From: Xiphias gladius
Lineage: Eukaryota > Chordata > Actinopteri > Istiophoriformes > Xiphiidae
Assembly (NCBI RefSeq): GCF_016859285.1
Contig: NC_053402.1
Coordinates: forward strand, 5,401,031-5,465,030
DNA: 64,000 nucleotides
Direction of reading: 5' to 3'
Numbering within the stretch: the first letter of the stretch is position 1; each line of letters starts with the position of its first letter. Made by a program: the position numbers and the translations under genes. A model generated the notes under the pieces. It worked only from the letters and a program-made list of their open reading frames with translations, searched no databases and was not told the DNA's origin. Below, in pieces: positions 32,201-45,900 of this stretch.

Positions 32201-35200
32201 CCATTAATCCAGTCTGTCTAAAACTCAAAGAAAACTCTTCTGCCCAACCCACTTGGCAGGTTCACTAAAGATTTAATGCTGAGTTCCTGAAAGCCAGTCT
32301 TCCTTAGTTCTGCTTTCATGTTCATGTTTAAATTGGAATGACTCAACCCTTATTCTGTTGCAAATACCTCCTTTCCTTGACCTAGCTATATTTCCTATTG
32401 TTAACTTAACTTTGTTGCTTAGACTGTATAGAAAACCACCCCTTGTTTCAGTGTTCCACTTCCCTTGCCACTCTTCTGTAGCTTTACTCAAAACTAACCT
32501 TGAACTCTGTTTTGGTTAATGGGACTTGGTGTCTCTATGTAATGCTTGTCTTGCTAATCTGTTCATCTCCTCAATTCCCCTCAGACCTACAATACATGTG
32601 CCAGAACCCACATAAACCTAACTGATATACCTTGCTGAATGATTTTTGAATGTACCCATAACACTTTGAATAGGATGTCTTGGTGATTGGGGTTGAAGGA
32701 TCTCAGGTTCTTCAGAAATGAAACACAATCAGAGAAGATTAAAGTTTTTCTTAATTTTCCTCTACCCACAACTCCCTTCTAATATGTAGTTGCATCTCAC
32801 CTGCCAGAACTTGCAGGGCTGGGATGGGAGTTGATATTACTGCTCCACAACACTGAGAGCTTGAGCTTGTACCTTATTTTCTCAAACAATGTTTTTGAGG
32901 CTGAACCATATAGCACATTACCATAATCAAACATAGACCATATATATAGTTTTTAATGAAGAGAATTCTGCCCCCCATTCCACCCCACTTAGACATCTCA
33001 TGATATTTAGATCCTCATGACATTTTTCAACTATTCTATTTTATATGAACAGCCCATTTTAACTTTGAAACAAAATTATTCCATCCCTTTTTCCACTGTG
33101 CCTCATCATCTACAAAAAGATCTGCCTATATCTGGTTGAAGCTGAGAGAATATGTCATTAATCATTATTGAAAAAATTAATAGGCTTATTAGACTCATTT
33201 GTGGGGTCCCATTTTCCACCACAAATCTATTTGATATTTCACTTCCTATTCTTATCTGAACAGTTGTACCTACCTTAAAGTCCTTTATCCAATTGTATAT
33301 CCTGCCTCCTATACCCATCAACTTTATCAAAAGTCCTTCTTTCTACATGGTATCATTTGCTTTCTCAACGTCAAAAATACTGCTATAACTGACTCTTTAT
33401 TAATCTAATCTTTTTAAATCTAATTTTCCAAACAAACGATAGGATCCAGAGTTTCTCTTCGTTTTCGAAACCCACTTCTATCGTATGATAATAGTCATCT
33501 TTCTACAAAATATGTCAATTGTTCAGCTACCATTCTTTCCCCAATTTTACAAACATTCAATGTAAGTGCTATTGGCCTATAATTAGAGGATTTAGATGGA
33601 TCCTTCCCTGGTATTCTTATAGGAATTATTACAGCCTCTTTCCAAGCCTTGGGCAGCCTTCCTTCTTACCACACTATTATAAAGAACCAACATTTCCTTA
33701 ATTGCCCATTACTAAGGTGTCTCAACATTTAGTAACATATCTGTTCCCTCCATGGAGAAGTATTGCCTGATTTACAAATAGCTCCTTTCATTTCATGAGA
33801 AGTGAATGGACAGTTGATTTGTTAATATTCCATAGCCCTACTCCTTTCCAGTGCTCCTAAATGTTGTCAGGTTGTCTTTTCTCTTCTTCTTCTTCCTTCC
33901 TCAGTCACATTTCCTGAACAATGTATTTGAAGAAATGCTTTAACAATCATTTCCGATTTATCCCTGTCTGCAACTGCTACTTATCCTTCTGATTCTAATA
34001 CTGACTACTCGAATTCCTCTCTATCACCCCTCATTCTCTTAATCATACTCCACACTTCTCATATTGGAGTTAACCTTCCAAACTTATTGTAAAATCTTTG
34101 CCAACTTCCTCTCTTTGCTTGTCTTATGATTCTCCTCAGCACAGCTTGGGTTCTCTGTTATGCAACTAAATGGTTATAATTAAATGCATCCTCTTTAAAA
34201 GTCTAATGGCCCTGTTCCTGTCTCTTACAGTTCTACCAAACTTGTGTGTCCACCATGGTACAGCTTTCCCTAGCATCTTCCTTCTACTATTTTGGATTGA
34301 CTCTGATGCTGCCTCCAGGATTTCTGCACAAAGACTCTCATTTAAGGTGGCAATATCCTGGTTTTCATCAACTATGGCTACACTTTCCTTGCACATTTCT
34401 TCAAACCTATCCCAATCCACTTTTTCAAACACACTTCCCCAAAGTATTCCAAAACAGCCTCCCGTCCCATGTGAACATCTACCCTGGTACCCCTCCCATC
34501 ATTTAAACATACCAACTCTTTTTCCTCTAACAGAGCCTCTACAACTTGACCATTAACATCTAAGTGCCTCCCACCCCAAACTATATTGTGTGCATTAAGG
34601 TCCCCACACGATTTTACCCTGTGTCTATCTTGAAGTTGTACTTCCAGCAGCCTGTCAAATTCTAACGTTTTACATGGATTACAATAATTTAAGATCACCA
34701 TATCCTTTTCCCTGTTCCACACCTCCACCACAACATTTTCCTGTTCTCCTGTTCTATATCTTGTCTAACAAGTGTTGCACACCCACCATCATTCCCTTTC
34801 TCCCTGTCTTGTTGTATTATAATGTAATCTTGTAGAACAAAATCCAAGTGATGTTTCAAGGAAGTCTCTTGAACACATATCACATATGGCTTTATCACAA
34901 AATACTTGAACTCCTGCCCATTAAATTTGCCTTTGAGACCTCACTGAATTCTCTCATTGGACCCCATGGATGTATTTTTTGACCCAAGACCTGTCCCCTT
35001 ACCTGTTTCGCGGCCTCAGCATAAGACAATTTCCTCTCCACTCTCACTTTCTGTATCTTCACTTCCCATTTCAATACTTCACATCCCATGTAGGCAGCGC
35101 TGTGAGCCTCTCCACAGATGCAACTCCTTGGTATCTCTCCCTGCCCACATTTGCCATATTCATTATTGCTTCATAGTATGCACATCTACATTGTTCCCTG

Positions 35201-36190
35201 CACCTTGAAGCTAAATGCCCAAACTTTGACAACTGAAAACACGCAATGGTCTTGATATGTAGTCTCTCACAGTGTAACTCATCAGCCCAAGCCCTACCCG
35301 TTCCTCCTACTCTGCTGGTACTAACAACTTTAATCCCACTGATTTCTTTAAATTGAGAGCTAGACTTGCCTCCTCTTCCTTGCTCCACCCCACTTACAAG
35401 TTTCCATCAGACAGCACCTTAGCAATATCAATATTTCCAGTGAATTTACAGTATTTATCATTTCAGTCAGTTTTAGTGGATTAATCCTACTCACCCCGAA
35501 ATGATCAGCAAATCTTACAATACATTTAATATTTTCCTGATTCTACTTGTTAGATTCTTCCGAACTACTCCTTTCTTTTCTTTATTCTTCACGATTACGC
35601 TTCTTTCCTAACTCAATTTTCCTCCTCACTACCTTCTTCAATACTTCCATCACTATCGGCCCATTCATAATGTTTCTCTGATCTATTCACAGAGCAGTTG
35701 CTCCTCAACGCTGTTCCCTTGCTCACCGAGGATGCAGCCAACCCTCCCCAGAGACAAGTTAGAAATGGTTGACTGAGCTCTTACTCCTTTCCGCCGATGG
35801 GGACGTTTTACGAATAAAATATTCGACACGAAAACACACAAACGCAATTAGAATTCAAATCTCTCGCCTCGCTGTGATCTACTGAAGTCCCACTGTGAAT
35901 TTAAGCCGTTCCGCATTAAAGTCACAGTAAATCATTATCTTCTTATCACCTGGTGCAGTCCGCTCAGAAACGATCCTCTCAGCAGCGACAGATCCTTTAT
36001 CTCTCCTTCTGAGGATGATTGAAACGTTTCTATTAACCCAGCGATTCAGGGCGGAAATCATCCATGTTTCTGTTAAATTCGCCTCCTCATTCAGACTCAC
36101 TTCCTCCTTCTTCTTTGATGGCGGTTGGCAATCGGCTGTACGGTGCGTTACCGCCACCTTCTTTGCTGGAGTGTGGACCACAGTTAGCTA
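32201..36190 (-). mobile_element. RNase H-bearing LINE, copy 2 (same family)
   Basis: Minus-strand order: 5' region sharing GGCGGTTGGCAA and TTACCGCCACC with copy 1's 5' end; ORF1 with a degenerate knuckle (CFQLSKFGHLASRC, near 35,260) and RKLSYAEAAKQV; endonuclease (PYVICVQETSLKHHLDFVLQ; catalytic GDLNAHNIVWGG near 34,590); RT (GIGGRIYNWIKDF and VENGTPQ, 33,330-33,190); RNase H (RKTLIFSDC and SVRFMWVLAHV, 32,770-32,590); C-terminal region at 32,490-32,270. It is more complete than copy 1, but the frames are broken. It lies head to tail with copy 1. Confidence 0.66.
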
Positions 36191-38128
36191 TCCCTTTAAA
36201 AAGTAAATACATGAATGATAAACAATTCCGTTTTATTTATTAATACAGTTCCTTTCGGATAATTTACACCTGCCTGCTCCCAGAATGAGTAGGTGTCTAA
36301 TATGCGTTTGTTTTCTGAATGTCTGTCTCTGAAACACTGGACTAACGCTGACTCCTTTGACAGGGTTCACACAGACCAGATGGGTGTTTGCCTGTTAGAT
36401 AATTGTAATTTTTTATTTAGTCTTGTGTGTCCCAATCTTAGCCTTGTTATTATGTTTCTTCCTACTGAATTGCATGAAGATATAGCCCTGTTTTTGCCTT
36501 ATCCCTCTTATGTTGCCGGTCTCTGTTAATAATGATAATGTTGTTCCTTTTTATTCCTTTTGCCTTTGCTTTGCTAAATGAAATGGTATTCTGTATTCCT
36601 CTGTGACTGCCTCCCTGGCAAGTGTATCTCTAATTTCATAACCTTTATTTCCCCTCTGAGCTTAACCCCCATAATGTTGCATATATTTCATTCATTATGC
36701 CTCTGCTCTGGGATGAGAATGAGTAGTGAAAGTAATGCTGAACTACAGAGACAGTACAATAACCGAGAACAGAAATAATACTTGTTTTTTTTGTTTCTTT
36801 CTTCAGAATTACCAATTTCAAAATGAAAACAGGAAAATCATTCTCGTTTCCCAGACTGAATTAAATAATTTAATGAACGGATAATACACAGACCTTTTGA
36901 CTAAAACATAAATACAAATAAAACTGAAGTGACAAGAACTGCTACAAAACACAAATACTCTCTGGTTTATTATTCCCCTCTAAATTGTTCAGTAAGTGTT
37001 GGGTATACATTTTCTGTAAAGATAACATTTTTCTATACATTCTATGTAAAACTGAAACACAAGCTTTGAGCAGTGGGCAGAAAAACCAAAGAGATAAACC
37101 CTGCAGATACTGTAATTCAGACCAGACATTACAAATAGTGTGGAAATATACTTTTTTGGCTGGTTGAATTTAATTTTAAAAAAAATTATTTTTTTTTAGT
37201 AATTTCATCTGAATACTCAGTTGTATGTACTAGTTTCCCCAAATTACCGTCTAAAACTTCTTCTTTCGAATCAGCCACAAATTAAATTCTAAAGGAGACT
37301 ACTGATCAACTGTTGTATTTATTAAGTTTTCTTGACATAACATTTTTAACGTTTAAAGGTAATGACTCTAAAAAGTACTGGAAATATTCAATAATTAAAT
37401 GTAAAGTGAGCTTCAGGTGCAGGACATGATGTCTCTGTTCTCCATGTTAGCCACAGCCCTGATCTTTTTTTATAGATTATTCAGTATATCTGAATGAGAC
37501 TCTTTGATTGTTTTCTGTTGCTTTAACAAAAATTCTCAAAAATAAAAAAAAACAAAAATCCTCAGTTTCCACCCAGCTGTCTCAGTACTCGCAATCTCCA
37601 ACAGACTCATGTCAAACACTGAATGTTTTAACATGAGTCATTGGGCCTCATGCAAGAACCACTCATACAAACAGATTTGTTATCAGATTGCATGTATCTG
37701 TGATTTAAGAGAATTTTCTCATACTTACAATTGTCTCTGAGGTACAATGAAATCCAGAGTGGTGCAGACCTGTGCTACAAGTCATGTGCAGAAAAGAATT
37801 ATTTGACCTGAAATTATAATATACACTACTATATATTCTACTACTACTACTATATCACTTAATCAGGATGAATTTGGAGATTAAACTTGATGCAGAAATG
37901 AAACTAAAATAAAATAAATAAATAAAATATATGACTAAGACAAACTTAATCATTATGATGACTGCCAATTTACTGAGAGAGCCTGTTTAGGTTTTTTGAT
38001 TTTTATTGGCGTATTTCAGCACAGAAAACTTATCCAGTTCAGTTGTTGGTGAAAAAAATCACTCCCTATGACAGCAGCCTCATAGGTGCCTCCAGGTCTC
38101 TGTCCAATACGGTCCTCTGTTAGAATAC
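36191..38128. other. AT-rich stretch without a gene
   Basis: No coding sequence or repeat family that I can support. Short open frames (36,293-36,529 and others) lack motifs. Confidence 0.4.
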
Positions 38129-38770
38129 TTAACAGTATACTACTTCATAGGCTATAATATGACACTCATTCAGCAGCCGAACACACTCAGGCGTTCTTCC
38201 TACAATGCAAATCGAATATTGTTCAGAAAGTTTATCCCAACACTGTTGCAGAAGTTCCAACGAATGTGTTGCACTTGCAGGTTGCTTTGCTTTCACCTTC
38301 CATCCAGTTAATGCCAAACCAGCTTGATGGGGTTTAAGTCTGGAGACTCTGCCTGTTTTCCCATCATTTGAAGCCACCATCTAGTTCTTTTTTTCTGATG
38401 TTTTGGGTAATTATCTTGCTGTAGATGAACCCCTGACCAACCAGTATGTCTTCCTTTGTTACTCACCTTTTTCTCACCACTCTGATAGCAATACAGTATA
38501 TAGTACTACTTCCTGCAGTAATTGTAGTAACTGGGTTTGTTCCAACAGTGCCTTTGTACAGTCAGAGGGTTTGTAAGTAATCAAAATCAATCAGTAATCA
38601 AAAGTTGGGGCACATGTAGGAATTGTTTGCGTTAACTTTCAAGACTTCATTTACTTCAATAACATTTCTTAATCCCTGAAATGCCTGTTTTATATGAAAT
38701 TTATATATTTTCATGTAAACTGCATTTTCATCGGTGTGTTTTTTAACTTTTTGACTGGTAGTGTATAGTA
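38129..38770 (-). mobile_element. Tc1-like remnant, transposase C-terminal part
   Basis: The minus strand gives SLELLQQCWDKLSEQY and nearby residues, the end of a Tc1 transposase, with the reversed consensus around ATTATCTTGCTGTAGATGAA at 38,410. The downstream part to about 38,770 looks like its subterminal DNA. Broken. Confidence 0.55.
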
Positions 38771-38779
38771 TATACACAC

Positions 38780-38975
38780 TGACGGAGTACTTTATAAGGA
38801 ACACCTGTACACCTGCTTATTGATGCAATTATCTAGTTAGCCAATCATGTGGCATCAGCACAATGCATATCATGTAGATACAGGTCAGGAGCTTCAGCTA
38901 ATGCTCACATCAAACAACTGAATGGGGAAAAAATGTGATCTCAGTGACTTTGATTGTGGCATGATTGTTGGTTCC
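38780..38975 (+). mobile_element. Second Tc1-like family, 5' fragment
   Basis: Contains GGAACACCTGTACACCTGCT, AGCCAATCATGTGGCATCAG and AATGTGATCTCAGTGACTTT in the usual order of a very common fish Tc1-type element. Only the first ~200 bp is present. Confidence 0.6.
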
Positions 38976-40329
38976 AAACAGCATTTAATGCCTTTATTTC
39001 AACATGTAGTAAATTTAAATATAGTAACAGAAATGCTGTTAACACAAGTTAAGACTATATTAAGCCTATATTCAAAACCCACTTTTAAACTACATTTAGT
39101 CATTTTTAAATGTTGAAGTCTTTGATATTATTGCTCTCATTCAATGCCACTTCATAACACTTAATGTAAAACCTCACTTATATATATATTTTAGATCATA
39201 AGTTAGACCTGCTGCACTGACTACCTCTCCCGAACAACAAGGCAACTCAACTGCCCCGAGCTCCAGGCTGTCTGTGTGGACACTAGTTTGTGCTGATGCA
39301 ATAAACTGCAGATCTGTTTGGTAAAACTGTATGCACCCCTAAAGCACAAAGTAACTTGAAATGGCGACATTGGAATTATTACATAATCCTGAAGCCCCTT
39401 CTTTTTGAGAGGCCCAATTTAAATTTGAGTTAGCTGACGATTACAGTATATATATTCCTGAATAAATTTGTGGTTAATCAACCACCACACCAACCAAAAA
39501 ATAATTAATACTTAGAAATACAAACACGGTAGAGAGTTAGAGAAAAAGGGGGTTCAATAGGCGCCCCCATAGTGGGTTAGTCTGGCCCTGCTCTACTATT
39601 CTCCTGCACACTAAATTGCAAGGCTGAAGTTGACTTCCAATTTGCTTTTCGCTTCCCCAAAGAAATAAAAGGGTTTCACACATCTGAAACATGGTTTTGA
39701 AATGTCTTTACTCTGATACCATACTGTCTACGTGGGACTGAAAATGTTAACAGAGAGTCAGCCAAAAAATGTTTTTCCCCAGAACTATCCCCTTACTTCT
39801 GAGAAAGCAAACTTCAGCTGTGTGTACAGGAGGGGCATTTTAAAAGGTGACCCATCTGCAGCAGAAAACAAGACAGTTTCAGTTTACACATTTTGACTTT
39901 ATTTCATGAACAATTATGTGACTAAATGAATACAGTGCACAAATTAATGAATACAAAACAATTCTTGAAACTCTGACTAAGATGATAGTTGCCAGCCACT
40001 GATTTCATTGTAGTTGTTCATAATGCTAATGGTTAGCCCTCTAGCTGGGACATCTGATAAGGAAATGGCGGTGAAGGCTGTAGGTGTCAGTTTCCTTGTT
40101 TCTTCTGCTAATGAGGTCTAACTGCAGACAGTGGACACTGCTGAGGAATGGGGTGCAGCACATGAGAATGCAAAAGTAAAACAATTTGAGAATGGAAAAA
40201 CTGGGTTCTAGTTAAGCCACACACTAAAGAGAGCCTTATGTAACAGGATGCTGAGGATGATTTCAAACTTGGAAGGTGAAATTACAGGCATGATTTGACA
40301 ACAAGGTTACTCAGCATTTCTCTAAGGCA
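38976..40329. other. Stretch without a recognised gene
   Basis: AT-rich sequence with no supported coding region; the stretch near 39,190-39,320 is more GC-rich but unassigned. Confidence 0.4.
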
Positions 40330-41101
40330 GTGGTTCTCAACCTGGGGGGTCCAGACCCTTGCGACCCTCTGGAGCAAAAGATAAAATATTAAAAATAAAA
40401 TTGCATATTTTAGACTGGGGAATGGTTTTACATTACATTGCCCATACCAATGATATAATTTGCCTTAGAATAGATTTTATTGAGTGTGTTTCTGTGCGTG
40501 CACATTAATTACAGATTGGACACAAAAATACTCGTTCATTTTGGCGCTTTTGTGCCACATTATCGTGCTTAACCAAGCAGCGATAGCCAGTTTTGCTAGC
40601 CATCACATGGAACAACTATAGAGCGATACCTTCTCAGCAAAAGAATTCCAGCTCAAGCGTCGGGCCAACGGGTGGTGTCTCAAAGTGGGTCACCTGAAAT
40701 TCTGACTGCAGCACCATCAATTGAGAAACACAAGGCGCCAGTGGCAGTTCCAACATAATCCTGAGCTCCCAACAAGCTTTGCAAATATCAGCTGACTTTT
40801 TGCAATATAGATTAACAAGCATAGCAAAAAACGTGGAATATCCACAGTGTTTTATTTGTTCAGAAGAGCTTGCAAATGAAAGTTTAAAACCAGTTAAACT
40901 TAAAAGACATTTGGATAAATCAGATTAGTTTTTGTTTTGTCTGTGGGCAAAGCAGTGGTGTTCTTGTGAGAGTTTGGTAGCTTTCATGTGTTATATTTAA
41001 TGCTTAATGCTTAAATTAGGAGGTCCGGGAACACAGAGAGGGTGCTGTTCCAACCTGATTATTCTGGGGGGTCGTGACTTGAAAAGGTTGAGAACCACAG
41101 G
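40330..41101 (+). mobile_element. hAT (Charlie/ZBED-type) remnant
   Basis: The ends are inverted copies: CAGTGGTTCTCAACCTGGGG at the left and ...GGTTGAGAACCACAG at the right, the typical Charlie-type terminus. A plus-strand stretch near 40,825-40,925 reads YPQCFICSEELANESLKPVK and then LKRHLDKS, the BED-like N-terminus of such transposases. The flanking 8-mers agree only partly. Confidence 0.7.
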
Positions 41102-42600
41102 TCTAAAAAACAGGGGAAAAGAGAGGGAGAAAATGCTAAACTGCAGCGTTGGCTTCATGAAGAAGTTCAGCTTACAGGTGTTGGTAGGCTACTTTGGTTT
41201 TTTGCTTCTTGTCTCTAGTCTTGCCTCCCAAAGGAACAGAAGAGTCAGGAGGGTTGGATAATGAGGCGGATGGAGGCATTGGATTTGCTAGCCCCTGGAC
41301 TCCAGAGATCTGCACGAAGAGAGACACAGAATTATGCTAAGTACACTATAAAAACCTCCAAGACATATGGCCACAACAATGTACATTGTTCATGACACTG
41401 ACCCTATTTTTCTAATGTTATGTTTGTGTCAGAAGGTGACAAATGTAATGGAGGGTAAATGTGATGCCTGCTTTAAAATGTTTCTCTTGGTGACCTTTGT
41501 TCACTCACTAAACACGAGCTAAAGGACCATGATGCCTTATGTGTACTTGTGGAGAACCTTCCCAGAGATGCCATGAGAACAGCATTCATCCATCGTCAGT
41601 CTCCAGTCCAACATAGGATCACAGAAGCCTGTCCCAGTGTGAGACAGCTCTTACAGGAGTAACATACATTCCCAATTGCTGGTAATTTAGGTCCCATTTC
41701 CACCTGGTGATTAACATGTGATCTGTATCTGGATATCTTATGTCGATGAGGAATAATTCTTGTTTTAATGCAGTTGTAAATGTAGTAGTGCTTTTAACAC
41801 TACTAAGCACTAGTAAGTTTTGGCTAGCACTAAAACTTATTAAATGATCAACTGCAGAACTCACTTTGCTGAAAATTGTATATACAGTTAAAGCTGCTTT
41901 TTGAGAGATTTCAGAAATGCATTTTCATAGCAGTTTTCTGATTGTCATTTAAAAGTCTCTCATATGTCCATTTGGGAGAACAGCACCTATCATGCACCAG
42001 CATCACTCGTGGTCTGAGAACTTTCACTGGTCAGATATGTTGTTTAACAGTGATCAAAGAGTGGAAACAGTTGAAACACTGTGGAGCACAATGTGGAACA
42101 AAACAACAGCAGTATATGAAGGAACATGCATAAAATGAGACTTTTGTCCATCAATCTATTGCCCCAGTGCATGCGGGGAGGGTTGCTATTATACCCACCT
42201 CATGCAACTGCAATCACACGATCAGCATTTAGTGAGTCATATTTTTGCAGATCATGGTTTCAACTCTCTTGTCATTTCACCTTTATTTAAAACACAAATG
42301 CGGGATAACTTCATCCAGGATTAACAAATCAATCAACTGCTTTCAAAGTACAAAATTATCTGGATGATTAACATAACTATTTTAACCTTAAAACAGTATG
42401 TCAACCTGAATTAGTTAAACCACATTGACGAACAGGGCCCTGCATGTCATTGGACTGTAAGAGGAAACAGACACAGGGAGAGCAGGCAGAGACATTTTTC
42501 TGTTCTTTCCTCATTTTAATTGGCAGTGACATTCCAAAGTCACTGTTAGACCGAGGTTCACCATTGCACATGTCCTATTACTTCCTGTTAGTATAAAATG
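41102..42600. other. Intergenic stretch downstream of lin7b
   Basis: No supported gene or repeat. It includes the region past the lin7b poly(A) signal. Confidence 0.4.
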
Positions 42601-42616
42601 GAATAAAAAAAGTAAG

Positions 42617-42622
42617 TTTATT
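42617..42622 (-). terminator. Poly(A) signal of lin7b
   Basis: AATAAA on the minus strand, about 130 bp past the lin7b stop codon, giving a short 3' UTR. No stronger signal is seen nearer the stop. Confidence 0.5.
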
Positions 42623-42748
42623 CTTTGTAAAACAGACTACAATGATGATTAGTATGTAGAACATACTGTACAGGATTTGGGACCTGCTGACACTGTGTAC
42701 CAGTACATATATTAACAGAGGGGACTGGGTGCAGTCTAACGAGCAGTC

Positions 42749-42916
42749 TCACGAGTAGCTGGTGTGCTGCTGTCGTCTCCGGGCACTCCTCATCTTCTCA
42801 AAGCGAGCCTCCATTTCCTCCAGGACCTTTGGGGTGTAACGGACCACAAGTTTGACTGAAGCCTGGGCTGCCTTCAGCAGCTCTACGGCCTTTTCATGGT
42901 GCTCCCCCTCAACGCT
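42749..42916 (-). CDS. lin7b: lin7b coding exon 5 (PDZ end, tail)
   Basis: 168 bp with stop, residues 147-201. Contains [20 protein letters not shown] and the basic tail [13 protein letters not shown]. Acceptor TTGACACCAACGCAG-type site reads CAATGCAG. Confidence 0.93.
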   Translation of the reverse strand, partial: SVEGEHHEKAVELLKAAQASVKLVVRYTPKVLEEMEARFEKMRSARRRQQHTSYS

Positions 42917-45900
42917 CTGCATTGACACCAACACATAACAGGAGTCTCAAACTGCATGCTATGATGGGCCCACAATGGTTAATTTCACTGTTTAACACAC
43001 CTATAGCCACACAGGAGAAATGAATGAGTGAATGCAGCTGAAGTAGACTTCTGGACAGTACAGCTCTACATGTTTGTGTTAAAAGCCTTTTAAATTAAAG
43101 TTGAAAGTGTTTCTCTCAACTATTCAAGAGCTGCATTTTATGAAAGTAGAACATTTTTTGATTGACATTCAAAATGACCAACCACAGACCTTTTCTTCGG
43201 TGTGACAAAATGAAAATGAAATAATGCTACATAAATGTGGTCTTTGTGGCCCCGATTACACTTGTCATTTCAAGTGTCTGGTATGTGGATCCACATACCA
43301 GACACTTTCATCCATCTTTGGTTTCTTGGGACACATGCAAACACACAGACCAATGCTCTCTCACCCACACAGATCCTTCGATGGTTGCACCGTTCAGGAA
43401 TCAGATAAATACTGTATGATTGTATGTAACGAAATCACTGGAGCTGCCTTTTCCTGTTGTTTTATTAAGAGGGAGAGTGATGCCTAATTTCAGTGTCATT
43501 TTAGTTTAACTACAGCTACCCTTATGACAGAGGACATGCTTTGTAGAGGCTACTGCCACAGTATTCCTTCATGTGTAGAGATGGGTGCATTCACAGATTT
43601 CAACATCTGGACCGATGGAGTCTCAAACCTCCTCCAGTTATTTTCAAACCATCTTGAATGCTTACACTTTTAGTTTTTTAAGGTTCAGTCTGATCCACCC
43701 AAGACCCATGAAGTGAGTTTAATTGGGGTAAAGGCTGCATTTATATAGCGCTTTAAATTTGCATCTCATTCCCCTGTTCACAAGGTGCAAGCTGCTGGTC
43801 TGATCATCAGGAGCAGTTTGGGGTTCAGGTTCTTACCTACGAACACTTCGACATGTAGACAGGAGGAGCTGGGGATCGAATCACCACCTCTGTGACTAGT
43901 GGATAACCTGTCTGAGCCACAGCCACGCCTGAGGTCCATGTCTCACACTCCTGACCTCGATGCACTTGTTTGGTGCTGTTTTAGCTTTGTTTGCCGTTAT
44001 TTCTGTGAATAACTCAACCAAATGTAGACCATAAGACATCACGCTAATATATTTCAACCATAGCCCCTGTAGATGATTTGCAGCAATTTGTACAATTGTT
44101 TTGTGAAGATAAAACAACAAACAATAATACCGAAGTACCTGTATTTAAAGAATAAAGCTCATTTCATAGTTTTCCAGTCCATGAGGCACTGCTGGCTGAC
44201 GGTACAGGTCCAGCACACATGAAATTTTTCAACCAGACGAGGTTGGTGGAACAGTGCATATTAGTTTGGTGTTCGGTTACTCTCTAAACACTTGTGGACA
44301 CTGAAATGGCCTTGAGAAAGGCAGCAGCAGAAAGAATGGATTTTGGCTCTATTGCAGGTCTCTCTTCATATTTTTTCCTTAATTATTAATGTTAATCATC
44401 TAGAACTTCAAGTATTTGGCTGATAGAGCGTGGATATTCATCTGCATGAAAATATGTTAGTTTATTGTGCCAGAAATATCTCAATACTAGCATTAAAATA
44501 AACTTGTCTGAGTGTAGGTCTTCTCAGTGGGTCTCTAGTAGTTGACAGTGGGCCTGAGCTTGTTACCACGCCATTGACAGACAGCAGCTGGTCTCCTCTC
44601 TTCAGCCCTCCTTGGCGGTCTGCCACCCCCCCAGGGATCACTCTGGAGATGTAGATGGGGGAGTTCTGCTCTTTGCCCCCCATGATGTTAAAGCCCAGAC
44701 CCTCTTCTGTCTTGGGCAGCTCCACCACCCTTGGGTGGGCATGGCCCTCGCTCGCTGCAAAGGCTGCCACTGTGGCCTGGTCAGGAAGGAAACCGAAGAT
44801 CAGCAAAAACACACAAAAAATATACCACATAAAAATGATTCTGAATGGTTTAATCTCCCTTTACATCCTTGAATGAATCACACAAAGCTTTGTCAAATTA
44901 AGCTAGGCTGTGGACTGTAATCACAAGCAGCAGTCTGGTATGATGTGAAGATGTATCATAGAAAATGCACTGAGAATGGACCACATCTGTTTCTGGTGCA
45001 ATGTCACTCCACTGCTGCTTTTGTCAACAAGCAAAAACTAAATAATTGCAGTAAATGCACAGCAGTAATGCAGTACTGCTTCAAGGATAGTTTCACATTT
45101 TTTATAGTCTATCTTAGAAAAATATTAAGGTATTCATACTGTATGTACACTGAAACAGATTTTGCTTGCTGTAATCATTCCTCCTTTTTATACTGACTAT
45201 CAAAAGATCCCTTCCCCTATGCTTCTAGTGGAGGTGATGGAATACTTCTGTGCAAAAGTATTCTACCAAAGTTTATCCGAAGGTAATATGATGCGTCAGC
45301 AGTCTGAGTTAGACAAACCAAGTGGAGATCTCCCCCAGTTACATTTGTTTTTGTCTAGAATTCCCTCACATGAACAGGAGGAATGATTACACCAAGCATT
45401 TCAATGTACATAGGGTGTGTGAGTGTTGTTTTAAGACAGCCTTTAAAAAATGTGAGCCTAAGACATCAGCCATCTTTTATGCAGTTGTCTGCTGGGGGGG
45501 TAGCATTGCTTCAAGGGACAAAAATAGGCTGATTAGCAGGCCTGGATTTGTCCAGGGGTTTTCCCTGGACACCTTAGAGATGGTGAGTGAGAGGAGGATG
45601 CTTGCAACACTCTGGGCCATCTGGGAAAACTCCTCCCACCACCTGTATGAGTACCTGTGTGCCCCGAGTGGCTACTGTAGACAGTGGATCTACAGTAGCC
45701 AGTAGCCAACATCTACTCAAAGTTCCAATCAGGAGGCCCTGTAGGATCAGGAGGATCCACAGTATAAGCTCATGCAACAGTGTTATCTGGCTACTGTAGA
45801 CAGTGACTCTGTGATTATGCTAAATTTGCTCAAGCACTTTCTGACATGGCACATGCGACTGGACTGACTGTACATAAGTCAGTAACTTGGACTTTTGAGG

